Source of the DNA: Bacteroidales bacterium
GTDB lineage: Bacteria; Bacteroidota; Bacteroidia; Bacteroidales; UBA7960
DNA: 10,414 nucleotides
Assembly (NCBI GenBank): GCA_007124575.1
Contig: SLEW01000204.1
Span: 1 to 10,414 of the forward strand
Reading direction: 5' to 3'
In this document: positions 1-6,185 of the stretch, piece after piece
Position numbering within the stretch: position 1 is the first letter of the stretch
Layout of the letters: each line of letters opens with the position of its first letter
Program-made: the position numbers and the translations under genes
The notes under the pieces: model-generated
Told to the model about the DNA's origin: nothing
Databases searched by the model: none
The model's input: only the letters and a program-made list of their open reading frames with translations

Positions 1-1292
1 GAATCCGTCACGAAGACAAATATGAAATGGAACGCCGCACGCCCATTACGCCCCGGCACGCCGAAAAGCTCATCCGGGATGAAGGCCTGGATGTGGTAGC
101 GCAGGCTTCACCCAAAAGGGTATTCTCCGACCAGGAATACAAAGATGCGGGGGCAAGGGTTGCCCAAACGCTGGATGAGTGCCCGGTAATTTTTGGTGTC
201 AAAGAAATTCCGGAAAAAGCTTTTGAAAAGGACAAGACCTATGTCTTTTTCAGCCATGTGATCAAGGGGCAGTCCTATAACATGCCCATGCTAAAAAAAA
301 TGATGGAGCTGGGCTGTAACCTCATTGATTATGAATGCATTGTGGATGATCAGGACAAGCGACTGATCTTTTTCGGCAAGTATGCCGGCCTTGCAGGGAT
401 GATCAACTCCCTGTGGAGCCTGGGACAACGCCTGAAAGAATATGGCTATTCAGACAATCCTTTTCTGAATGTTAAGCAGGCCCGCTATTACAACTCTTTA
501 CAGGAAGCCAAAGCAGCTGTTTCGGGTGTTGGAAGACAGATTGCTGAAAAGGGCCTCCCAAAAGACCTGCAGCCATTAACCATAGGCTTTACTGGTTACG
601 GAAATGTGTCGGTTGGCGCCCAGGAGATCGCCAACCTGCTTCCCACCAAGGAAATCACACCAGGGCAACTGCTCGACCTGCAGAAGAGAGAGCATATTCC
701 CCAAAACATCATCTACAAAGTGATCTTCAAGGAAGAAGACATTTCAAAACACAAGGCAAATAAGGAATTCGACTTGCAGGATTATTACCGCAACCCGCAA
801 GACTATGAAAATAACTTTGAGCAGTATATTCCACATCTTACAGTGCTGATGAACTGCATGTACTGGGACAGCCGTTATCCACGCATTGTCACGAAGAATT
901 ACCTTAAGAAGCTGTTTGAATCAGGCAGGCCGAAACTAACCGTAATAGGCGACATCACGTGCGATCCGGATGGTTCCATAGAGTGCACCCACAAGGGAAC
1001 GGAGATCGAAGATCCTGTTTTTGTGTATGACCCAGACACCGGAAAGCCCTCCATGGGGTTCACGGGAAATGGCATCCTGGTTATGGCCGTGGATATTCTG
1101 CCAAGTGAGCTGCCCAGAGATTCATCCATGACATTCGCCAATGCATTGTATCCCTTTATAAAGCCCATTGCTGAGGCTGATTATGGCGTGGAATTTAATC
1201 AACTGCAGCTGCCTCCGGCCATAAAAAAAGCTTTGATCCTTCATCAGGGAAAGCTGACGCCTGATTATAAATATATTTCGAAATACTTATAA
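1..1292 (+). CDS. Lysine-ketoglutarate reductase (saccharopine-forming), 5' partial
   Basis: This enzyme should condense L-lysine with 2-oxoglutarate to saccharopine using NAD(P)H, or run in reverse, in the cytoplasm. The frame is open to the left edge (first full codon at nt 3, reading IRHEDKYE before the Met at nt 27). That matches the usual LKR N-terminus, so Met27 is internal and only a few residues are missing. Numbering from that Met: an alanine-dehydrogenase/PNT-type N-terminal domain holds ERRTPITP (2-9) and FFSHVIKGQ (74-82), like the FFSHTxKAQ motif of animal and plant LKR. LIDYE (99-103) follows. The nucleotide-binding motif GFTGYGNVSVGAQEI (187-201) closely resembles the GxGNVSxGAQEI of plant LKR. 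The C-terminus keeps the D-I-x-C-D-P and GNGILVMAVDxLPSELPR blocks. Unlike animal and plant AASS/LKR-SDH, no SDH domain is fused; SDH is the next gene. The TAA stop is at 1290-1292. Family is secure; direction and cofactor are not. Confidence 0.93.
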   Translation, partial: IRHEDKYEMERRTPITPRHAEKLIRDEGLDVVAQASPKRVFSDQEYKDAGARVAQTLDECPVIFGVKEIPEKAFEKDKTYVFFSHVIKGQSYNMPMLKKMMELGCNLIDYECIVDDQDKRLIFFGKYAGLAGMINSLWSLGQRLKEYGYSDNPFLNVKQARYYNSLQEAKAAVSGVGRQIAEKGLPKDLQPLTIGFTGYGNVSVGAQEIANLLPTKEITPGQLLDLQKREHIPQNIIYKVIFKEEDISKHKANKEFDLQDYYRNPQDYENNFEQYIPHLTVLMNCMYWDSRYPRIVTKNYLKKLFESGRPKLTVIGDITCDPDGSIECTHKGTEIEDPVFVYDPDTGKPSMGFTGNGILVMAVDILPSELPRDSSMTFANALYPFIKPIAEADYGVEFNQLQLPPAIKKALILHQGKLTPDYKYISKYL

Positions 1293-1328
1293 GGGATGAT
1301 TTTATCCTAATGATAATACTCCCCTTAT
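1289..1328 (+). other. Imperfect inverted repeat at the LKR stop codon
   Basis: ATAAGGG (1289-1295) pairs with CCCTTAT (1322-1328). Inside it TTATC (1302-1306) pairs with GATAA (1312-1316) around a CTAAT loop, with unpaired stretches between the two stems. The outer arm includes the TAA stop of the LKR gene. No T-run follows, so it is a poor intrinsic terminator. It could be an mRNA-processing or attenuating hairpin between the two lysine genes, or chance in AT-rich DNA. The rest of the gap to the next start (1388) holds no convincing promoter; TAGCTTAG at 1341-1348 matches the phylum -7 element at all but one position but lacks a -33 box. Confidence 0.25.
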
Positions 1329-1387
1329 GCAGGTTAATATTAGCTTAGAAAAACAAATTAGTATCTCACAATAAAAATTATCAGATT

Positions 1388-2728
1388 ATGAAGAAAGTAT
1401 TAATTCTTGGAGCAGGAATGGTTGTTAAACCCATAGTAACGTATTTACTTGAAAAAGATGTGTTGGTGACGGTAGCAAGTCGTACCAAATCAAAGGCTGA
1501 TGACATGATTTCAGGTCACAAAAACGGAACTGCCATCGAGTGGACTGTGGATGACACTAGCACCCTGGATCGAATGGTGAAGGAACACGATCTCACCGTG
1601 AGCTTGTTACCCTGGATACATCATATCATGGTTGCCAAGCATTGCATCAGGCACAGGAAGAACATGGTTACCACCTCTTATGTCAAGCCTGAAATGAAGG
1701 CTCTGGATCAGGAAGCCAGGGATGCCGGCATTATCATTCTGAATGAGCTTGGCCTTGATCCGGGTATTGACCACATGTCGGCCATGCGGATCATAGACCA
1801 TGTACATGATAATGGAGGTAAGATTGAAGAATTTTACAGTATATGCGGCGCATTGCCGGCACCAGAAGTAGCTGATGATAATCCATTCCGTTACAAGTTT
1901 AGCTGGAGCCCGAAAGGCGTGGTGCTTGCAGGAAACAACGACGGTCGCTACCTGCGTCATGGCAAAGAAGTATATGTACCCACTGAGGATCTTTTTAAAA
2001 ACCCCTTGATGATTGATTTCCCAAAGGTTGGAAAATTAGATATTTACCCCAACCGCGACAGCATGCCCTATATTGACCTGTATGGCATACCGGAAACCAA
2101 AACCATGATGCGTGGAACATTCAGATATCCCGGCTGGTGTGAAAGCATGGATGCCATGAAGACCCTCAAGCTCATCACCAATGACACCTATGATTTCACC
2201 GGAAAAACATATGCTGAGATGGTAGCCATGCTTATGGGTGAAGATAATGCTGACAATATTAAGGAAAAAGTGGCGGTCTTTCTGAATATACCACAAGACG
2301 CGCATGCCATTAAGGCCATGGAATGGCTCGGATTGTTTGAAAATACACGTATGGGTCGTCGCCGGGATACACCCTTTGAGATCATATCTGATCTGATGAT
2401 AGATAAAATGATGCTTGGCAAAAAAGAGCGCGACATGGTTGCCATGCAACATGTATTCCTGGCTTCATATCCTGGCGGCAAAAAAGAAGTGATCAAGTCG
2501 TCAATGCTCGACTCAGGCACCCAGGAAACGGATACTGCCATTGCCCGTACAGTAGCCCTGCCTGCAGCTGTTGGTGTAGAGATGATACTAAATGGTGAAA
2601 TATCAGAGAAAGGCGTACACATTCCGGTAATACCGGAAATTTACAACCCCATCCTGAATGCACTGGAGACCATGGACATTAGCATGGATGAGCAATTTGG
2701 CCTTCCTGAGAACGAAATTATTCAGTAA
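1388..2728 (+). CDS. Saccharopine dehydrogenase/reductase (Lys9/SDH family)
   Basis: This 446-aa cytoplasmic enzyme should interconvert saccharopine with 2-aminoadipate-6-semialdehyde plus glutamate, the step after the upstream LKR. The length fits a stand-alone SDH domain. It begins with a Rossmann fold, KKVLILGAGMVVKP (2-15). VSLLPWIHHIMVAKHCI (71-87) matches the SLLPYxxHPxVAKACI block of human AASS and yeast Lys9. NELGLDPGIDHMSAM (119-133), CGALPAPE (153-160) and NPFRYKFSWSPKGV (165-178) are hallmark substrate-domain motifs, followed by IYPNRDS and RGTFRY. The second beta strand ends VTVASRT (27-33). From memory this resembles the NADPH enzyme Lys9 (CRT) more than the acidic end in NAD-dependent human SDH, so NADP(H) use is a guess. 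The start ATG lies 95 bp after the LKR stop, with an A-rich leader and no Shine-Dalgarno sequence. The two genes are probably co-transcribed. Confidence 0.94.
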   Translation: MKKVLILGAGMVVKPIVTYLLEKDVLVTVASRTKSKADDMISGHKNGTAIEWTVDDTSTLDRMVKEHDLTVSLLPWIHHIMVAKHCIRHRKNMVTTSYVKPEMKALDQEARDAGIIILNELGLDPGIDHMSAMRIIDHVHDNGGKIEEFYSICGALPAPEVADDNPFRYKFSWSPKGVVLAGNNDGRYLRHGKEVYVPTEDLFKNPLMIDFPKVGKLDIYPNRDSMPYIDLYGIPETKTMMRGTFRYPGWCESMDAMKTLKLITNDTYDFTGKTYAEMVAMLMGEDNADNIKEKVAVFLNIPQDAHAIKAMEWLGLFENTRMGRRRDTPFEIISDLMIDKMMLGKKERDMVAMQHVFLASYPGGKKEVIKSSMLDSGTQETDTAIARTVALPAAVGVEMILNGEISEKGVHIPVIPEIYNPILNALETMDISMDEQFGLPENEIIQ

Positions 2729-2744
2729 TACAGGAAAAGGAACA

Positions 2745-4244
2745 TCAGGCTTTCAGTATGTTGTCCTCGATCCAGTCAGCGATTTTGCGGTCATTTGACA
2801 GGTGTGGCACCTTGTTTTGTCCGCCCAGTTTGCCAACGGATTTCATATAACGGTTGAATGTGTTTTTAGGCACCTTCTCAACTATTGCACGTTGCAATAT
2901 GTTACCTGAAACCAGGTCTTTGTAGTAGGGATTTCTCTCCTGCAAGGATTTGTCCAGAATTTCTGCAAATTGTTTCATGTCATCCGGCTCTTTGCTAAAC
3001 TCAACAAACCACTGATGACAGGGCAGGCCATCCGGGTTGTCGACGAGCGGAGCCAGCGTAAATTCGGTAACGAGGGTTCCCGTATTTTTGGCAGCCTCCG
3101 TTATGGCCTCTTCTGCCTCTTCTACGATCACGTGCTCGCCGAAAGCTGAAGTAAAATGGCTGAGCCGGCCTGTCGACACAAAACGATAAGGCTCAAGCGA
3201 GACAAAACGTATGGTGTCTCCTATATTATAACCCCATAATCCGGCATTGGTATTCAGGATCATCACATAATTGACATCTTTCTCCACCCCGGATAATGGC
3301 ACCCTTGGAGGATTCTCATCATTAAACTGATCTGCCGGGATAAACTCATAAAAAATGCCGGCATCCGGGATCAGCAGCAAGCCCTGTGAAGGCCATTCAT
3401 CCTGGAAGCCGATAAAACCCTCAGAGGCAGGAAATGTCTCCAGGGAAGGCACTTCCTTCCCAATCAGATCATAAAATTTCTTCCTGTAAGGCTGAAAATT
3501 AACACCACCATAGACGAAGAGCGCAAATTCCGGGAATATTTCAGAAATGGTAGATTTACCGGAACGTTCGATTAACCGTTCGAAATACATTTCCACCCAT
3601 GGCGGGATACCGCTGATCAGGCTCATGTTCTTGCTAATTGACTCCTCTACAATGGCGTCGAGCTTTTTTTCCCAGTCATCGATGCAATTGATGTCATAGG
3701 ATGGCAAGCGGCGCTTACGCAGATAAGCCGGTACGTGTCTGTGAGATATCCCGGAAAGCCTCCCGGTGGGGATATCGCCACTGGTGTCGAGTTCAGGACT
3801 TCCGGAGATAAAAATCATCCTCCCCCGCAGAAAGTCGGTGCGACCGGTTTTCAGCAAATACATGAGCAAGCCATGTCTGGCAGAGTTCACATGATGAGGC
3901 ATGGATTCTTTGGTGATGGGAATATATTTAACCCCGGAAGTGGTTCCTGATGTTTTAGACAGGTACATGGGCCTTCCCGGCCAAAGCACGTCGTTTTCCC
4001 CTTTCAGGATCTTGTCTATATAAGGTTTGGTAGCCTCATAGTCGCGAATAGGTACACGTGCCTTAAAATCCTCATAATTGTGAATACCCTTGAAATCGTG
4101 GTCCTTGCCAAAGGTGGTGGTACTGCCTTTTTGCACCAACTCATTGAATATGCGCTCCTGGATTTTCACCGCATCGCGATACCAGCGATCGAACCGTGGT
4201 TTGCTGAATTTTGCCATTAATTTGGCTCCCAGTGATATTATCAT
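2745..4244 (-). CDS. GH3 auxin-responsive-promoter family acyl-adenylating enzyme
   Basis: This 499-aa protein belongs to the GH3 family, a branch of adenylate-forming enzymes. Plant members activate jasmonate, auxin or benzoates with ATP and join them to an amino acid; substrates of bacterial members are mostly unknown. Visible motifs are the phosphate-binding loop LSKTSGTTSGVKYIPIT (95-111), VYGGVNFQPYRKKF (244-257), the nucleotide motif ETFPASEGFIGFQ (269-281), and LWGYNIGDTIRF (336-347), equivalent to the conserved Y-x-x-G-D. STGRLSHFTSAFGEHV (357-372) leads into the small C-terminal domain. There is no signal peptide, so it should be cytoplasmic. The first ATG (4244) is preferred: the N-terminal ISLGAKLMAKF helix resembles the usual start of bacterial GH3 proteins, although Met10 is possible. 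It lies 150 bp downstream of the M20 gene on the same strand. I found no good promoter in that gap, so read-through is possible. It converges on the saccharopine gene with 16 bp between stops. Confidence 0.92.
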   Translation of the reverse strand: MIISLGAKLMAKFSKPRFDRWYRDAVKIQERIFNELVQKGSTTTFGKDHDFKGIHNYEDFKARVPIRDYEATKPYIDKILKGENDVLWPGRPMYLSKTSGTTSGVKYIPITKESMPHHVNSARHGLLMYLLKTGRTDFLRGRMIFISGSPELDTSGDIPTGRLSGISHRHVPAYLRKRRLPSYDINCIDDWEKKLDAIVEESISKNMSLISGIPPWVEMYFERLIERSGKSTISEIFPEFALFVYGGVNFQPYRKKFYDLIGKEVPSLETFPASEGFIGFQDEWPSQGLLLIPDAGIFYEFIPADQFNDENPPRVPLSGVEKDVNYVMILNTNAGLWGYNIGDTIRFVSLEPYRFVSTGRLSHFTSAFGEHVIVEEAEEAITEAAKNTGTLVTEFTLAPLVDNPDGLPCHQWFVEFSKEPDDMKQFAEILDKSLQERNPYYKDLVSGNILQRAIVEKVPKNTFNRYMKSVGKLGGQNKVPHLSNDRKIADWIEDNILKA

Positions 4245-4394
4245 AAATCTTTGGTTTTGTTTTAATGCTGAATGTTTATTTTTTTATTTGTCTTATCCTA
4301 TTAATAATCAGCTAATACAAGCTTGCCGGATCCCATTTTTAAGTTATTTGTTGAGATGTTTGGTTCCATCATAAAGTGGTGCAGGTTGTATAAT

Positions 4395-5894
4395 TCAGTT
4401 GTCCTCTGTATTGCCGGTTATGGGTTCTTCAACTTCCAGTAGGTTTTTGATCAGCCTTGCATATACCTCTATTCCCTTATCCAGTTCGTCTATAGGAAAC
4501 CGTTCATCAAAATAATGGATGGATTCCATGAGCTCTTCGGACATGATGGCCGGGAGTAATCCATAGGAAGGAACACCCTGGCGCCGGAAAAAGCGGTTAT
4601 CGTTGATGGCAACAAACATAAACGGCACAACTACGGCCTCGTTAAACACATGCATAATACTTTCCTCCATGGCTTTATAATATTCTCCTTGTGGCGAAAC
4701 CGGCGACTCAGGACTGCTTTGCAACACATTGACATCCACTTTATATGGCATGACAATGGTTTTCACCTGATCAAGAAAATCGTCTTCACTGGTGCCGGGC
4801 AGAAGGCGACAATCAAACACCGCGCGGGTTCTTGTGGGTATTTGATTATAGGCTCCTTCAGAGGTTTTCACATGGGTAAGCGTAATGGTATTGGTAAGCA
4901 TGGAAGAAATAAGCGGGTCTCTCCTGATAAGCGGACTAAGTATCGGCCCATAAAAATGGATGCGCTGCATTACCCGTTTGAGAATGCCTTGCTCATATTC
5001 AGCAATAACCTGTAATGCATCTCTCACTATTGGAGCAATAAACACTTTTGGTTTTGATTCCAACAAAGCGCTTGTGGCCTTAACAACATCCTTGCTGGAA
5101 TAATGCGATCTCGGTATGGATCCATGGCCGGAAGTTGTAGCCTGGGAAGTTATTTCCAGGAACATTCTGCGTTTTTGAATCACCTCCACCCCGAAAACAG
5201 TTTTTTCCGGATCTGCCCGGACCAGTCCGCCGAGCCCGGCACCTCCCTCGCCATAGACAGCAACAGGATTTAGTTCTTCGAGATACTGAGATGCAATGAT
5301 GCGGGCCCCTTTATCCCCCCCGGTCTCTTCTCCTGATACGGCGAGCATGCTAATATTATACGGGAGGTCTTCGCTGGCGGCTAACTCAACAAACTGTTTA
5401 ATAGCAAAGAACTGCATCACCCCCATGGCTTTGTTGTCGATCGCTCCCCGGCCCCAGACCTTGCCGTCAGCAATTTTACCTGAGAAAGGCGGGTAAGTCC
5501 ATCCTTCCGGCTCCCCGGGAGGCACCACGTCAATATGCGTCAAAAACACGATGTTAGGCTTCCGCTGACCCAACGGGTAAAGTGATGCAGCAAAATTATA
5601 GCTGTCCGGTTCATCAGTAAACACGTGCACGTGAAGGCCATGATCCCTGCATACCCGGGAAAAAAATTCTCCTGCCTCCTCCTCTTCGCCGGACACAGAC
5701 GGGATTTGAACATAGGCACTTAACAATTCAGCAGGGGTAGTATTAGCTGCCTGACCATCGTATGCATGTACTGTCCCAGAAATCAGAATCACAAACAAGG
5801 CAAACAGAAATGCAAGGATAGAAAAACACTGAATGAAAGGATTGCCCTTCTTTACTGATATACATTTTTTGCCGGAAAGCTGATTTGAAATCAT
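4395..5894 (-). CDS. Secreted M20-family metallopeptidase/amidohydrolase (PM20D1-like)
   Basis: This 499-aa di-zinc hydrolase should cleave a peptide or N-acyl amino-acid bond outside the cytoplasm. A Lys-rich N-terminus (1-18) and a hydrophobic stretch (20-40) ending in TVHA form a Sec signal peptide with probable cleavage near residue 44, or a membrane anchor. The M20 metal site is complete: H120 and D122 in LTHIDVVPPG, bridging D153 in WGRGAIDNKAMG, E189/E190 in VSGEETGGDKGA, E216 in YGEGG, and H460 in ESIHYFDERFP. The lid/dimer domain carries SGHGS (255-259). The W-x-x-PPFSGKIADGKVWGRGAIDNK stretch and the C-terminal IHYFDERFPIDEL resemble PM20D1 and yeast Cps1, so carboxypeptidase or N-acyl-amino-acid hydrolase activity is more likely than succinyl-DAP desuccinylase. 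The C-terminal tail after residue 485 is acidic. It lies between the symporter and GH3 genes on the same strand. Family is secure; substrate is unknown. Confidence 0.92.
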   Translation of the reverse strand: MISNQLSGKKCISVKKGNPFIQCFSILAFLFALFVILISGTVHAYDGQAANTTPAELLSAYVQIPSVSGEEEEAGEFFSRVCRDHGLHVHVFTDEPDSYNFAASLYPLGQRKPNIVFLTHIDVVPPGEPEGWTYPPFSGKIADGKVWGRGAIDNKAMGVMQFFAIKQFVELAASEDLPYNISMLAVSGEETGGDKGARIIASQYLEELNPVAVYGEGGAGLGGLVRADPEKTVFGVEVIQKRRMFLEITSQATTSGHGSIPRSHYSSKDVVKATSALLESKPKVFIAPIVRDALQVIAEYEQGILKRVMQRIHFYGPILSPLIRRDPLISSMLTNTITLTHVKTSEGAYNQIPTRTRAVFDCRLLPGTSEDDFLDQVKTIVMPYKVDVNVLQSSPESPVSPQGEYYKAMEESIMHVFNEAVVVPFMFVAINDNRFFRRQGVPSYGLLPAIMSEELMESIHYFDERFPIDELDKGIEVYARLIKNLLEVEEPITGNTEDN

Positions 5895-6028
5895 ATTTTT
5901 ACCAGGTGATCATTTTATGAATAGCCAACTTTGATTTTTTTAAAACACAATACACCCTGTCCGCCATGATTTGCGGAAATATATCGGTTTTCTGTATAAC
6001 GAGAACCCTTCGTTATTATTCTTACTCA

Positions 6029-6058
6029 TAAAGGTAATAAAATATGTCCAACCTCAAA
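6029..6058 (-). promoter_or_regulatory. Candidate Bacteroidota-type promoter for the M20 gene
   Basis: On the minus strand a TTTG box (complement of 6055-6058) is followed after 18 bp by TACCTTTA (complement of 6029-6036). That is one mismatch from the TAnnTTTG -7 consensus of the phylum. Transcription would start about 125-130 bp before the M20 ATG and give a long leader. The leader would include a 5-bp hairpin, TCCGC/GCGGA (5960-5964 and 5973-5977). A weaker alternative -7 (TATATTTC, complement of 5976-5983) is nearer the gene but lacks a -33 box. Confidence 0.3.
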
Positions 6059-6173
6059 CTACGGACAGCCCAGGTACTGACCCTGCAGATCCCTCAGAAT
6101 AATTATGGTGGCCGGCAACATACATAGGTCCTGCAACCTCAACTTTCAAACCTCAAACCTATAAGCCCTGCAA
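6049..6173. repeat. Degenerate AACCTC / CCTGCA word repeats in the M20-symporter spacer
   Basis: The 291-bp spacer 5895-6185 has no open reading frame of note. Its right half is built from two repeated words. The first appears as CAACCTCAAACT (6049-6060), CAACCTCAACT (6134-6144) and CAAACCTCAAACCT (6147-6160). The second is CCTGCA, at 6082-6087, 6130-6135 and 6167-6172. From general experience, loosely tandem AAACCT-like words are seen between genes in some Bacteroidota. Whether this is a named repeat family cannot be decided here. No intrinsic terminator for the symporter is visible in it. Confidence 0.45.
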
Positions 6174-6185
6174 GCTTCATCCCTT

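Noticed and set aside
1..2728. A broken fused LKR-SDH gene split by a frameshift
   Set aside because: The two genes are in different frames but are separated by 95 bp of AT-rich non-coding DNA. Each has complete terminal motifs at the junction: LKR ends normally and SDH starts exactly at its Rossmann strand.
4245..4394. A regulatory or RNA element between the M20 and GH3 genes
   Set aside because: The 150-bp AT-rich gap contains only short restriction-site-like palindromes (AAGCTT, GGATCC) and T-runs. I found neither a TAnnTTTG box facing GH3 nor a stable hairpin.
5237..5268. Apparent loss of a metal ligand in the M20 protein: YGEGG where PM20D1 relatives have a DEG motif
   Set aside because: The Glu (E216) is kept, and GE followed by a small residue also occurs at the ligand position in DapE-type M20 enzymes. 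With the other four ligands intact, the site looks functional.
6154..6161. CAAACCTA, which on the minus strand reads TAGGTTTG, a perfect -7 match
   Set aside because: No -33 box lies 18-23 bp upstream, it would sit about 260 bp before the M20 start, and the match comes from the AACCTC word repeat itself.
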